Below, one piece after another: positions 1-12,724 of a stretch of DNA of 64,000 nt. Numbering within the stretch: the first letter of the stretch is position 1; each line of letters opens with the position of its first letter. A program made the translations under genes and the position numbers. The DNA is from Megaleporinus macrocephalus (Eukaryota > Chordata > Actinopteri > Characiformes > Anostomidae), in assembly GCA_021613375.1 (NCBI GenBank), contig CM038703.1:20696194-20760193 (forward strand), read 5' to 3'. The notes under the pieces are model-generated. The model was not told the DNA's origin. It ran no database searches and saw nothing but the letters and a program-made list of their open reading frames with translations.

Positions 1-1435
1 AAAGAAAGCTGAATAACTATTAGAGCATTTCTGGGTTATCTTTTAAAATATTTAGATCATTACCATCATAATACCATTTTTATGAACTTCTGAAATTAGC
101 CTAAATTGTACAATTATGATTCAGTGAAAGAAGAAAATAGGTTTTGTCGTCATAATTTAGCATATTTTTGTAATTCCTGTCAAAAGTTTGGGGATACTTT
201 GCATTATTTTAAAATATATAGAGAAAATGTATCAAGGCGTCTAACAACAGTTTCCTAATACTTCAGGTATATTCTGCGAAACTAAGGTTAAGCTTTATGT
301 TTGTTGTATAAAGATTAGAAAACATTAGCCTTAATAGTGGAGTGGTCTAAAAAACCTGAAAGAGTGCTGATGTCTTTGTTACTAATGTAGCTCTGTTTAG
401 GGTTTGTACACGCCTTTAAACATGGACTTGCTTTCTTACAACATATAATTATATTTTTCCAACTAACAGATAATGCAGTTGTACAGTTTCTACATTCACC
501 CTGCAGTCCAGACATTGCCACATTTTCTGACCTCACTTTATCTCTTAGAATCAAACAGGATATTTCTGTTACTCCACTTTTAAGCCTGATGACCTCTCAG
601 CTGCTCTAGGCTGAATAGGCAGATGTAATTGTATTGGTTTTATATGAACTGTATATGAGCTTAAACAAAAAAAATGTAAGAAAATGTAAGATAAATTGTT
701 CCGTGATATGAGGCCTTGTTTTGCCCAAACTTTCATGTAGACACCAACTAATAACTGATGATATCATTAATAAAAGTGAATTCTTTGCAACTCAAAAACT
801 CATTTAAAATCCATGACTTCACAGGTCAGTACAGCATAACATGCCTTTCCAGCAAGTCCTGGACTGCATTGCTAGTCCTCAGGGAACCAAAAATATGGCC
901 TCTGCATCTAACTTAGGCACATCCTAGGCATTCTTGACAAGAGACTCACTCAAGGTTGACGTACGAAAAGCCAGAGACATTTAGAGAACTGTAACTTAAA
1001 TAGAAGTAGTCTTCAGGAAACAATTATGGAAAATGTTAGACCAAAGCCAAACTCTGCAGGGCAGTAAAGCATGACGTGCCTTTTCCAACAAACACCTCCG
1101 GAGGCCTAACCTTCAGGAAACCAGAGGTACGGGAAACAAACTGTCCAGTCTCCTCACCTGTTGTCCTCTCTGAGGTGTCCCTTCTTGTTACTGTCATATT
1201 CATGTGATCAACGACTATTCAACATCAAGCTTAAAGTGTTACCAATGAGCAGTACAATTGACTAGTCTACTACTTTGTGTAACCCCTACTTTCCAAATCA
1301 CTAGCATTGATTTGTACATGTAATGTTGATAAGCATCAAAATTGAGTTAATTTGATCAAAAATACTCTTTGGGGAACCACTTTGCCTGACAATGCTCTGC
1401 AGGTAACTCTCCACCAGGAATGGATACAAAAATAT
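1..1435. other. AT-rich non-coding sequence with a diverged duplication
   Basis: No coding exon, RNA gene or intact mobile element is visible. The only internal structure is a diverged direct duplication: 822-894 and 1057-1132 share a core that reads GCAGTA(A/C)AGCATgACgTGCC followed by TTTCCA. By eye the two units agree at roughly three quarters of positions. The ORFs here are short, unlike any protein I know, and probably chance. Confidence 0.55.
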
Positions 1436-1582
1436 GTTTTGGGCCAAAACAGTCTCATAAAACTACCATAAAATAATATCTGTAGGCAGCAGGCAGCGTA
1501 TTCATTACTGTTTTCTGTGGGGGAGCCGTTAAATGCTTTGGACATCTGGTTCCTATCACCTCCACTGTGAGCTGTTCTAAGT
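1436..1582 (+). repeat. Interspersed repeat family D, copy 1
   Basis: This stretch aligns by eye with 14487-14630. Both start near TTT(G/A)GGCCAAA, share AAACTACCATAAAA, then ATTCAT, a region ending in TTAAATGCTT, and finish at TTCCTAT.ATCACC. The similarity is limited to about 150 bp, so this is probably an old dispersed repeat. I saw no terminal repeats or target duplications, and its class is unknown. Confidence 0.5.
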
Positions 1583-1710
1583 GGTGTGTTCTTCTAGAGT
1601 AGAGCTTTTCACATCACACCACGTTGAATTACTTTGTTTACTTATGTAATTGATTGAATTTTGCAGAAGAAACTTATATACAAAATAAGTACACATACAC
1701 ACACATCTAT

Positions 1711-2370
1711 TGGCCACTTTATTAGGTACCTTTCTTGTATCTACACTCATTTCCATTGTATATGCTCTATATTATATTGGTGCTGGACCGTTTTCACCAC
1801 TGCAGTGACACTGGTGTGGTGGTGGTGTGTTAGTGTGTAATGTGCTGGTGTGGGTGGATCAGACATAGCAGTGCTGCTAGACTTTTTAAACCCCTTACTG
1901 CTGGACTGAGAATACTCTAGCATCCAGCAACATCCAGCCAACAGTGTTCTGTGGGCATGTTCCTGTCGCCACTGAAGAAGGGCTAGAAGATGACCAAGAC
2001 AAGCTGTGCAGCAACAGACGAGCTATCATCTCTGACTTTCCATGTACAAGGTGGAAAGGCAATGTAAGAGAGTCTAATAGAGCGGACAGTGAGTGGACAC
2101 TGCTGTATCTGATGCACACATACCAGCTTAACGCATCACCACCTCGTCAGTGTCAGCGCAGTGCTGAGAATGAGAATGTTCCACCACCCAAATAATACCT
2201 GCTCTGAGGTGGTCCTGTGGGGATCCTGACAACTGAAGAACAGTTATAGAGGCTAACAATGGACTCCAGTATGTAACTGTAGAAGTACAAACTGCATCTA
2301 TATGGTAAGTAGAGCTGATAAAATGGGCAACGAGTGCAGAAACAAGGAGGCGTGCCTAATGAAGTGGCTG
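1711..2370. mobile_element. Hairpin repeat (family A), copy 1, with inverted ends
   Basis: The ends are inverted: the left reads GGCCACTTTATTAGGTAC and the right, reverse-complemented, reads AGCCACTTCATTAGGCAC. Inside lies a long imperfect inverted repeat. The left arm at about 1786-1881 carries GGTGTGGTGGTGGTGTG and GCAGTGCTGCT; the right arm at about 2094-2185 carries the complementary GCATCACCACCTCGTCAG and CACTGCTGTATCTGAT. Single strands could fold into a hairpin of about 95 bp around a loop of about 210 bases. It has no convincing coding capacity, so it is non-autonomous if mobile. Related copies lie at 11308-11632 and 60290-60910. No clear target duplication was found, so the superfamily is left open. 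Confidence 0.65.
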
Positions 2371-2454
2371 GTGGGAGTATATAAATATAAAATCATGAAA
2401 GACTAATTGACTGCACATGCAAACAGTCAGCATTTTGACAGCTGCATTTAAACA

Positions 2455-3095
2455 GCTGCACAATTCAACGTCACGCGAATACACGGAGCTTAGCTCGTTC
2501 AAAAAGCGGGGTGTTACTGTTAATGCTGTATGAGATGGAATTCTCTCCCAGCTTCGTCTCAGTGGCAGAGCACAGAACCGACTTAATCCTTGGATGAACT
2601 TGAGAAAGTAACATTAATAAGGAGAATGGCACCGAAGACGAAAAAATGCTTACCAACTAATCCATCAAACAAAGCGTGCGCATGTGTTCGCACTCGCTGC
2701 TCCCCCAATGTGCTGACCTCTGGTATGTTTTAAGGGCAAAGAATATTAAAGCAGAGGAAATGGAGTGAGGCATCAGCGCTTGGGGCTAATGTGCGTGCGC
2801 TGTTGTCATTCGGCTTTTAAATGTCAGAGCCTCTCTCTTAATCTTGTGCTCGCTACAACTTTAAGAGAACATCAGCGGCGTGCGGGTGACCCAGACGGCA
2901 CTCTCACACTCGCACTGCTCTGTATTCCATCCCACAGCGTGGTGCTCTCTGCACCGTGCTCGCAGTTGAAAAAAAAACAAAGCTATGCATATCACATCCA
3001 TTTCAAATGTAAGTCAATGTCAGGATCAGAGTGTGGAAAAAAAGTGACCTGTTTAGCATGCAATGTCCGCAGGCCACCGAAAGAGCTCTAGCTTT
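2455..3095. promoter_or_regulatory. Repeat-poor mixed-composition block, possible regulatory element
   Basis: Composition shifts here from the AT-rich surroundings to mixed sequence with several CpGs (for example near 2670-2700, 2790-2810 and 2875-2905) and no recognisable repeat. The 108-residue frame at 2765-3091 resembles nothing I know and ends in low-complexity sequence. In a fish gene desert such blocks are often conserved non-coding elements. That is inference, because conservation cannot be seen from one sequence. Confidence 0.35.
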
Positions 3096-4366
3096 TCATT
3101 AAATAAATAAATAAATAACCTTTGATATTCTTTGCGGTGTGAAATGCTTCTTTTTTTTTTTTGATAGCAATTACACAGCAGCGCTTCACTGCGTAGTTCT
3201 TCATTTAAACAACTATCACACAGGTTGCTGAAAGCTCGACCAGGGCAGTGTTATGCACTATGGAAAATATGACCCCCACAGTCATTTTTTATTTGCGAAC
3301 ATCTGGCCCGATGGAAATAGACAGCTAAGAATGTTATAATCACGTACTGAGGGGCCTAAGCCTCTCCATTAAGGCTAAGCCGACCTATTACTGGAACCTC
3401 TGGTAATCCAAATTGTGCTTTTGCTGGCACAGATAGTGCTTAAAAACCATGCATGAAGAGCATTAACATGGCCATGGAGCATGCGCAGGTGGTAGACTTT
3501 TTCAAATATGTTCACCATGTAGCATGTGTTTTGCATGCATGAAATTTACTTAAACCAGATAAACCAGAGTCATTTTTCCATTTTTTCATGCATCATGCTT
3601 GAAAGTTTAGTATTTTCTATATTTCTTCATAAATGTGACATAAAAGTAGATAAAGAGAAGTCAGTTAAACAAGTGAGATAAAAAATATGATACTTAGTCC
3701 TATTTTTTGTTAAGGAAAATCATGCAGTATTACATATCTGTCAACATCATATCAATCCTTCATTGCTTCATTTATTTGTCTTATTATTCATTTATTTATT
3801 CACACCAGCTGCCCCATTCATTGTGGCAACATTGTAAAAATAAATGGACCAATAAAACATAAAAAATGTTTAAGAAGGCAGTCTAATTACCACAGCACTT
3901 ACATAGCCAAAATAGTTTCTTTTACTCTGTAACTCTGAAGTTACTTTTTCAGAGATGCACAGTTTTGTTATTAAATATATATTTCTAGTTAGTTTAAATT
4001 TTTTAGTAAATACAACATTTTAAACTATTCTTTCAAATAAACAGCACCTCATGATCCGGCAGTTACTTTTAGTTTGCAGAATTTTTCAATTTTGACAAAT
4101 AAATGATAATTAATAAATAAATCACCTGTACGATATAGCGCATTGTATATTTCCTTCAATATGTTTGCATAAAGGCTGTCACTTTTTAAATGTGCTCTCT
4201 GTGGAGAATGTGTTAACTGGTTTTCACAAATGGGGTGCTAAAACATTTGCATATGACTAACCCTGCTGATCATTAATTAATCCATTTTTAAAGCTAGTGT
4301 TTTCTCAGATATCTGTAAAGGAAAGTTGTTTTAGAAGAAAAAAGTATCATGTATAAGTTTAAATGA

Positions 4367-4370
<4 letters not shown>
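3096..4370. other. AT-rich non-coding stretch
   Basis: Nothing recognisable as a gene. A short (AAAT)n run sits at 3100-3117 and a T run near 3152-3163. The rest is plain AT-rich sequence with many short homopolymers. Confidence 0.6.

Positions 4371-4449
<79 letters not shown>
4371..4449. repeat. (TA)n microsatellite, about 79 bp
   Basis: A pure, uninterrupted TA dinucleotide run. The minus-strand reading frame across it (a string of I-Y residues) is an artefact of the repeat. Confidence 0.98.
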
Positions 4450-4451
<2 letters not shown>

Positions 4452-6037
4452 TACAGCTTACAGAATTATATATAATTGTAGAACATTTGTGTAAAAATAA
4501 TGACTGTAACAATATAAATGGTCCAAAATACCTTGAAATGATATCTCTTTAGTTGAACTTGTTTTAGAACTTGTTTTAAGATAGTTTGGCCTCCTGTGAA
4601 GCCATGTTGTTCTAAAAAAATGTTACTAACTTGCAAGATTTCTGTTTAAAGTCACAGAGAATCTAAAATTATACTGTATTTCTGATTTATAATACCTGAA
4701 CTCTTAGCAGAGTGTTTCCACTTTGATATTTAGGGGTGGTGGAAGTGGGAGGTGAAGACTGTCTTTTGAAGGCTAGGTTCTGATAAACTGTGCTTAATAT
4801 GTCCAAGGACAACAAAAAAGGGGGTGCTGGCTAAAGACATGGCAAGGTTTTAAGTGACAGCTATCATATTTATATTTAGTTAAAACTGCTGGTGATTTTA
4901 AATTGCATTCATCATATTTGGTCATACGTATTAGTTTTATAACTATTTATCAATATTTTATTTAATGATGAAAATGTATTAAAGACTTAACCAACTGATA
5001 TAAAACCCACAATGATAAAATGTTTTAGGAGATAACTTCCGATCTTCCAGTTCTACAAAAAACATGTACACAAACGCAGGAGTTCCTCCAACTTAACATG
5101 CACTAGATTCTGACTGATTTCAGGCTGCACCGCCAAGCAACGGTGTTTACAAGCGCTGGACTGACAGTTCTAAAAGCCCACCACATGTTCAGTGCTCTTG
5201 GATGTTTGTCGCTCTGATTCCCCGCAGCAGAGAAATTAACAAATGTGACTGACAAGAAGAGGAAGTGTTAATTATGTTGAAATAAAAGTTTTAACTGGAT
5301 GTGTTTTGTCATTTGCACTCAGTAGCTTCAGAGAAAGTCATCCAACTTTTCAAGTGAACTGCCTTCTCCTCCTAGAGGGGTGTGTTAATTTTGGTGGCGA
5401 AGACTTTTAATTAAAAACATCAGCAGCTACACAAGTGTAAGATACGCTCATGGTCACTCATTTGTCATGCAGTCTCCAGGAACATATGGAGAAATACCTC
5501 TGTTTACTTGCTGTGCCCATTTAGTAAATGCGCTTCATTAATCTCTGAGAGACTCACACATTATATAATACACGTGGGCATATGGACTGAAGCTCGTAGG
5601 ATGCAGTGTTGTATATAGTGCTGTCTATACCTGTGTACTGAATACTGAATGTTAGTTTTAGCATTCTTGTTAATTAAAAACACTGCAATGGATGTCATTT
5701 GCTGAGAGCTTCTGTTTGTCTTGTACGTTTTCTATACTGTATTAGGGATTAGTTAGGTGTCATTTTAAGAATAGAAAATAAACCAGTCAATGTTAGACAT
5801 TCTTTGAGTGTACTTTGTTGAAAAAAAGTGCTTGAGCAATGCTATAGAACCCACTGATTCCCCAAAGAAACTTGATTTCTTCACCAAGTAGCCTATTTCT
5901 GCAGGCTCCCTAGTGGCCATTGTGTCAGCATATTATTTTTAACTGGAATATTTTTATTTCTGTAATTCTGTCAGCAGATTAATTAGGACCCTGTTGACCA
6001 TGTGTGTATGTAATGTTTGGACTAATGTGTTGAGCTG
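4450..6037. other. Non-coding stretch, partly mixed composition
   Basis: No gene or intact transposon seen. The part at about 5040-5560 is less AT-rich than its surroundings and free of simple repeats, so it could hold a conserved non-coding element. I see no specific motif cluster to support that. Confidence 0.45.
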
Positions 6038-6691
6038 CTAGAGAGTAGAGGTGGACCGATCAGCATTGTTGAGGCCAATTCCGATCGCCGATCACCTTTC
6101 AGCACGATCAGCCGATAGCTGATACTGATAGAGGGCGGGGCTATATTCCACGGCAGGGCTTATATGTAGTTATTTTAGTCATGACACATGTAAGTCATGA
6201 AACATGGTCTAAACTGGTTTATTACCATTTTTAACGAGCTCATGTGAAACAGCATAATATTTTAACAAAATTAACAGTAAATAATAAAAAATTGGTTCCT
6301 CAACGAGACACGCGGATTTTACTAATTTAAAAACGTCCTGGATGAGTCTGTCACATACAGTAAACAACTGCCAGACGGACATGCCTACTTTCAGTGCATT
6401 TTTTTTCTGCGACGTCGCTGCTTTAATCAGTCTGTGGAAAATGAAAGGCTATGTATTTCCACCTAGCGGTTCAGATAGGAATTGCAGGGAGCTGGACAGA
6501 GGGTTCCTCTTCCTGGATGAAACACCAGATGGAAATACAAAAATTAGGCTCTTTTGTTTAACACCATCCATTGGTTTTCGAGAGCGGCTCTAAATTGGTG
6601 AGATATCGGCCGATCACCGATCACATATTTTGATTAAAAATCGGCCAATACCGACACATAGCCGATCGATCTTTCCATCTCTACTAGAGAG
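6038..6691 (+). mobile_element. Non-autonomous hAT-like transposon, copy 1 (element 6046-6683)
   Basis: The element is flanked by a perfect 8-bp target duplication, CTAGAGAG (6038-6045 and 6684-6691). Its terminal inverted repeats are TAGAGGTGGACCGATC on the left and, reverse-complemented, TAGAGATGGAAAGATC on the right. An 8-bp duplication with short TAGAG ends is characteristic of the hAT superfamily. At 638 bp it cannot encode a transposase. Repeated CCGATC/GATCGG words occupy both ends. It is the same family as 61324-62289, in opposite orientation; relative to that copy it lacks about 330 bp internally. The 83-residue frame at 6342-6593 lies inside and resembles no hAT transposase domain I can recognise. 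Confidence 0.9.
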
Positions 6692-6949
6692 CAATGATGG
6701 ATAAAAGGTAAGGGGCGTAAAATAATTTACAACTCTTAAGATAAAACTGACAGCTTTGTTTGTGCAGCTTTCTTGATAACAAAAACCTGTACTGCTTATG
6801 ATTTATTTGTTGAACTGTGTAACTTAAACACAATAAAAGCATGACTTACCTACCAAGACAAAATCAAGTGTCTAATTCAATTACTAATATATATATATAT
6901 ATAGATATAGAGTGGCAGTACCCTGGAACCATGAGTTTATTAACATTAT
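6692..6949. other. AT-rich non-coding sequence
   Basis: Short stretch with a brief (TA)n run at about 6888-6902. Nothing else recognised. Confidence 0.6.
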
Positions 6950-7535
6950 TGTATAGGAAAAAAAGAAAACAGAAAAAAAACACTGAGCTTCAAACAAATG
7001 CTTCTTTATTGAACACAGCAGCAGGGAAGACCCACCGCTCATCACTTCTGCTGGGTTGCCATCAATAGCCATACAACTCTTCCTGATGGTAAACAAAAAC
7101 ACTGCACTACCACCGCACTAAACAGCCCCATAGCCCAACGCAATTAGCAGATATATGCAGCTTTAGACTAACAGTCACTACAACTACCTTTCCGCTTTAA
7201 AATCTGCATGTCTGGCTTTCTTCAAGGGAGCGTTGTGCACAGCCGAATCAGTCAGTAATGAGTCACTAGAACATGAAAGTAATTTCAACAGCAAACTTCA
7301 AATCAAAACCACCTCACACTGTCTTCCTACTAACTATTCAGGCCGACAAGTCAGGAAAAAAGCTCCAGCTGAACATTGATGTTGGGCCTATCGCTCGGGA
7401 CACAGCCCTTTTGCCACAGCGGCAGAGCAGCAGGGTTAACAGCACTGTCAAAACAAGGGCCCTGAAGAGAAATGGACTTAAATAGCCCTTTGAAATGACC
7501 AGACAACCTCTCTCTCCATCCACGTACGTTCATGC
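6950..7535 (-). mobile_element. Possible retroelement LTR remnant
   Basis: Read on the minus strand this has a TATTTAAG box near 7479-7486 and, after about 470 bases, an AATAAA signal at 7005-7010. That order fits an LTR or a small transcription unit. I could not find matching TG...CA ends, a target duplication or any retroelement coding sequence. The short overlapping frames at 7273-7533 look like noise. It could equally be a host promoter plus terminal exon. Confidence 0.25.
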
Positions 7536-9500
7536 CGCACTAATAGTGTTTTGCTTTCTATTTATGGGATTCATTTTTTCCTTTATTGCAAAGATCAAAG
7601 CATGAGAGAGTGCTGTCCAATTTTACAACCCTGACAAAAGCTGAATATGAGAGCTAGACGTCAATCTAAATACTTACATAATCAAAACAGGGCCATTATT
7701 ATGGATTATATAAGTCATAATTTCATAGGTAATCTACTTATTATTTTAATTACTAATTGAGTAATCAGGGTCTTCTTAGAGGAAAAGGGGAAGCGATAAA
7801 AATAGACTTCACCTGATAGCAAACCATGACCATTCAGCTATGCCCCCATCAATCAGCACAATGCTAGCCAATGTAGCTGACTGTTTGCTAATGAACCAGA
7901 CAGCCATGCCGGCTCTACCTGAAATATGACATAAGGTTACTATTGTACTGTGATGTTGCCTATGCTGCTTTAGTAAGGAGGAAAAAAGCAGCTAAATAAT
8001 CATGTCTCAAAAAAGAATCTGGAGCAAAACATTTAAAATAGGAGAACAAAAAAGATGAGCTGAAAAATGTTATTCTTGTGTGAACAACAAAGAAAAACCA
8101 ACATTATATTATCAGAATGGTCTGATGTAAAATTATTCATTGTAGTAACAAGGGGTTTGCCTTGTGTTCAACACAAATATAGCCATTGTATTTGCTGAAG
8201 ACCACCAATGAACCTACACATTTACTATTTTTATATGTATTTTTTTATGTAATGTCTCTACACATCCCTTAATTACTGTGAATGACAATTTAATTAAGCA
8301 GACACTTTAAACACAATCAACTGGCTCATTATTCTACCTGAAACAAAGATTCAGATAGAATGGCCTGGGGTCTGTTTCAGCTTTACAATCCAAATAGGAT
8401 ACAACACTGCTGGAACTTTTTTAGTTAATCCAGATTCAGATACTCCATCTATGATTAATACTCATACATGTGCACATAAAAGCATGACATTTCTAACAAG
8501 AAGACAAACATGTTGCCAAAGAAGGTTAAAGACCTCCTACTACCTAAATATGTAGAAATAAAGCATTTATAAAATTTCACTGCCTAAAATTAGCTGTGTA
8601 AGCAAGAAGTACTGAGTAATGAAACAGACCACTGGATCAAGAACGTTGAGACGATTATCAGTCATGTAAAGTGTTACTGATTAGATGTCATCTACTCATC
8701 AATACACAATTAGCCTTACGTAATTTAGACACCTAGTGGAAGTCATTGTTGGTACTTAGTCTCTAATTTTACGGTACATCAGCTAGTAAGATGAGGTTCT
8801 TCACCAGTGCTGGTCTCTACGTTTCCTTCCTTCTTTATTGTGCATTTTAACATGTCTTAACATTACTTGCAGCCAACGCCTTTTCATTTGTGTGAAGTAG
8901 TGATGATCTTTCATTTTTCCATTAAACATTAAGCAACATGCAGCTCACCAATCCATGGGAAAATGATCACCATAGCCTGAGCAGCTATAACCAATGAGCA
9001 TGCAATCTCGCTATGGAGAACTAATCTAACCCTAGTGTGGACCCACAGCACATAAGATAAAACTTAAATTCTACGTTATAAAATATACTTAAAGACATTG
9101 TAAATCCTTGCTTATTACTTTTTAATCCTGCTACAGTGGTCCTACGTATTCCTGGACTGCTCAGTAAGGCCTGGGTTTTATTGCTGTTAAAGAGCTGTTC
9201 CCAGCGCAAGACTGGCTTATAGATAACAAACTCTCTAAGATGATTTTACTCTTCTTTTTCATTCGGTTCATCTGCCATATTCCAAAATGCAAATGTCCCA
9301 AAGTTGATCAGTGGATCATGAGTGAAGTGAATATGTGCGCCTCTTGTCAGGATAAATATTTTTTTGGCTTTTGTGTAAGACATACAGTCCGAATTAACAG
9401 ACGCAATAGCAGAGCTGATAGGGTCTGACATGTCAGCTAGGTTTGAAATGGTGCCTGACAAAGCCTGAGTGATTGCTGCATTTCCTGGTGTTTTTGCTGA
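7536..9500. other. AT-rich non-coding stretch
   Basis: Nearly 2 kb of plain AT-rich sequence. No splice-flanked coding segment, intact repeat or RNA gene was recognised. Confidence 0.55.
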
Positions 9501-10335
9501 ATATGAATGGTTTCGGACTTTTAGGGCCGTACTGGAGGATCCTCGGTTCTCGAGTTTCTGAGGAAAGCTAGCTTGCAGCCCTGATTTTTGGAGCATATTC
9601 ATTCATGGAATGTTGCAGCGCCGCTACCTGCTGTGTACTTTCGTGTCAAACTTCAGCATTATATCTTTCCTAGCAGCATGCACTGCCAGCGCGACAACAA
9701 AAGAGAGAGAGAGAGAGAGGGAGAGAGTGTGAGAGAAAGAGTGGAAAAAAATCATTCTTTATCTTTCGAAAGGGAGAGAGCGACACAGAACATGCCGACT
9801 GTGAAATGGCTGTCCCAAGTCATTGAACAGTTCACTGGCTTCCAGTGCTGAAGATGGATCTAGATATATTGTGTAATCCTAGGATGGATCTCAATACGGC
9901 CCTCAGACGGCCTTGGGCCAATGAGCAGCTTGTTTAAGCACTTCCAATAAATCAACTGTACACATCTTTAATCTCCGGAGCAGAGGTAGTCCGCCATCGC
10001 TCGCGCACGAACCTGCCATAAACACACATCGCGCAAGCGGGATAATGGTTTACAGATATACAGATTAACTCGTGTAATCCGCACTGCCAAAGGGAGAGCT
10101 TAAAAGAAAACGTGTCAGCGTTTTTGGATGAAATAAAACCTAAATATTAAATCCTCATCTCCGTGTTGTTCTCGCTGTCGTCTCAGTCTTAGCAATAATA
10201 TTAAAAGATTGCTCTCTTCCTGAAGTAGCTCTTTAATCAAGAAAACCTCCTTGACTTTCCGGAATTGTCCTTAAATCAGGCTCCGTCGTGCAGCAGGAAC
10301 GAAAAACTGCTGTTGAGGAACTTACTTACACAGCA
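9501..10335. promoter_or_regulatory. Repeat-poor block around a (GA)n tract, possible regulatory element
   Basis: Mixed composition with several CpGs near 9990-10040, and no transposon similarity. It includes a purine tract at about 9701-9735. Motifs compatible with homeodomain binding occur together (GATTAA and GTAATCCGC near 10063-10080). The frames of up to 118 residues at 9246-9851 have no recognisable domains. It reads like conserved non-coding DNA; this is inference. Confidence 0.35.
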
Positions 10336-11307
10336 TCTGCTCTGTGACTACAATGAAAAATGAGTATGAACTTGGGGGTTAAGCCAGTACTAAGTATAAA
10401 AAGGTATTTTTCTGACTAGCGCTCAACCTATTTCTAGCAAGGCTGGGCAGAGGAAATGACACAGAGAGATGAAGCTAAAACACGATAGTAAAATACAGCA
10501 AAAGATTATATTGTGGCGGGACGCTACAATATCTTGGCAAGGGATCTACTCAAGAGAGTATTATCTGGTATCTTGGGACAATTTAATAGACTACTGTTTA
10601 TTCCAACTTTAGCTGGTGCTTTGTAAAAGAGCAAAACAAGCTGTCGCTAATTACACATGGTAAATTTTCAAGGCCTACAACTCATGTCTCCCATGTTCCC
10701 TTCCCACCTGAACCCACTCCATGTCTAATATTTCTCATTATGATATTGTGGGAAGAATGTTCTAAGATTTTTTGTATTTTAAAAATACAACTGCATTACT
10801 AAACGTACTGTAGTCTTTATGCTATCATACATAGTCACACCTTTTGCACAAGTTGTGGTGCTTCGTTAACCAGCTGTTATTGGTCCCAGGTATGCAGCAC
10901 ATATGTAAGCAGAGTTGATCTGAGCCTCTGCTCATGTCTTACTCTCTCAGCTCTCTTGTTTAACTCTTAGTTCTTTCTGTTCTCACACATATCTACCCAG
11001 TGGACCTGTAGAAGAAGAGTTCTTACCAGAATAACCCTGTGAAGAACTGCTGAAGAACTAATAACCTAAACTAACATGTGAACACTTTGCATATCCTCTT
11101 TTTAGGCAGGCAGAATTAATAGGACAAAGGCCAGTTTATCCCCAGTTAGAATTCCCAGAGGAGTTTTTGTAACTATATGACATTTCACATATCAGTTGAG
11201 CATATGTTACCAATGTTTTATCAGTCTGCTGTATGCATTTTCATTTTTGTCCATTTCATCAGCTCCACTTGTCATGAGAGCATTTTGTAGTTCTACAGTT
11301 ACAAACT
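10336..11307. other. Non-coding stretch, nothing recognised
   Basis: No gene, clear repeat or motif cluster found. Pyrimidine-rich sequence at 10925-10990 could in principle precede a splice acceptor, but no coding segment follows. Confidence 0.5.
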
Positions 11308-11632
11308 GTAGTCCATCTGTTTCTCTGTATACTCTGTTATCCATCTTCACTCTGTTTTTCAGTGGTCGGGATCTCCACAGCACCACCGCAAAGCAGTCCT
11401 GCTGGAGTGTTTAAACAGCTCAGTGTCACTGCTGGACTGAGAATAGTCCACCAACCAGCAACATCCAGCCAACAGTGTCCGGTAGTCAGCGTTTTATTAC
11501 CACTGATGAAGGACTAGAGGATGACCAACACAAACTGTGCAGCAACCAATGAGCTGCCATCTCTGATTTTATATTTACATGGTAGACCAGCAATGTAGGT
11601 GCATCTAATAGAGCCTGTGGGGGTCCTGAGAA
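11308..11632 (+). mobile_element. Hairpin repeat (family A), damaged copy 2
   Basis: It matches the other two copies over several blocks: TGCTGGACTGAGAATA, AACATCCAGCCAACAGTG, CTGTGCAGCAACC and the terminal CTGTGGGGGTCCTGAG. The left hairpin arm is largely replaced and the right arm appears deleted, because the text jumps from CTAATAGAGC to CTGTGGGGGTCC. This copy could not form the hairpin seen in copies 1 and 3. Confidence 0.6.
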
Positions 11633-11654
11633 AATAAAAAATGAAAAACGTACG

Positions 11655-12098
11655 TGTCACGCTCTGCCTGTCTCGCCTGCCTGTGTTCTTGTTTACGTCG
11701 TGTTCTGACATTTGCGTCTGTTCGTTTGGGTCACGTGTCCATCCTTGTCTCAGCCACTTACCTGTTTCTTGTCTGTGGCCCCGCCCACTGTTCCCAGGTC
11801 TTACTCGTTTCCTCTCATTAGCCTGTGTATATATTCCCTCTGTTTTCCTACCTGCCTTGTGGTTTATTTTCTATGGTTGATGTTTGTTTCCTTGGTCGTT
11901 CTTTGTTTCCGGTTTGCTCCTTGTTTCAATATTGTTTGTATTTTATGTGAGTTAATGTACTTTGTGTTTTGTTATAGTTTTGTTTTTTATTAAAGTGTTT
12001 TTGTTTACGGTTGCATTTGTACTCGGCCTTCGAGTTTGTACACCAGCCTTCGTCTTCTCTGCTCCACGCAACCCACCGCTCTGCCAGTACGTCAGGTT
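11655..12098 (+). mobile_element. LTR-like sequence with TGTCACG start
   Basis: It starts TGTCACGCTCTGCC, which resembles the first bases of a common fish LTR type. A GCCCCGCCCACTG box (11779 on), a TATATATTC segment (11828 on) and an ATTAAAG polyadenylation-like signal near 11990 follow in promoter-to-poly(A) order. The matching 3' terminus (ending in GTGACA) was not found, so this copy is truncated or decayed. It sits about 20 bp beyond the end of the damaged family A repeat. The overlapping 66-93-residue frames are chance products of pyrimidine-rich sequence. Confidence 0.4.
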
Positions 12099-12289
12099 AA
12101 AAAGATCTACACAAGCACAGCATTCCCACACAGCCCAATCACTAATAAGGAGGACACTTTAGCTGAAATCACTTTTAAACGAAATGTCTATAAATAAGCT
12201 AACCAATTCAGTTTTCCAGCAATTTAAAGATGGGGGGTTTGTACACATTAGCTAAGCCTATCACACAATGCTACAAACGTGGGAGGATC

Positions 12290-12600
12290 ATGGTTAACGC
12301 AAACTTCCTCTGAGACACATGAAGGACTACCATGTTTTTGAACTGCTGCAACAACATTGTCTAGCTGAAGGCATTTGGAGGAGAATGCTAACTGCCAATC
12401 CTGTTATATAAGCTAACAGACACCCCCGTTGGCAGACATCATGCTGAGTGATGAGAGACAGGGAAGACCGTCTTACCCACCCAGAGAGAGAAAGAGGCTA
12501 ATTATGCTGTTTTGGACTCCTGGCCACAGATGGCTGTGGCATCACTGGGAAATGAAATCACGATCTCCTGATGATAGCAACAACACAAATTCTTACAACC
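12290..12600 (+). mobile_element. SINE-like interspersed repeat fragment
   Basis: The words CTCCTGGCCACAGATGGCTG, TGGCATCACTGGGA and CACGATCTCCTGATGATAG match, from memory, a repeat common in teleost genomes whose end resembles a tRNA-like GATTCGAA box. That box is mutated here (GAAATGAAATCACG). No polymerase III A box or target duplication was identified. The 63-residue frame at 12429-12620 runs through it and has no recognisable domain. Confidence 0.4.
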
Positions 12601-12724
12601 TAAATCAGTCAATGAATTAATTATGATAATTACAATCAAGTTACATAATAACCCAACTCTTACAGATACCTGGTTTTGTTATATCGTTCTGCTCAGTCTT
12701 TGCATTCAGGAAGAGTGATTTCTG

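Noticed and set aside
9246..9602. 118-residue minus-strand frame
   Set aside because: No recognisable domain, no splice signals that make sense, and overlapping frames on the other strand.
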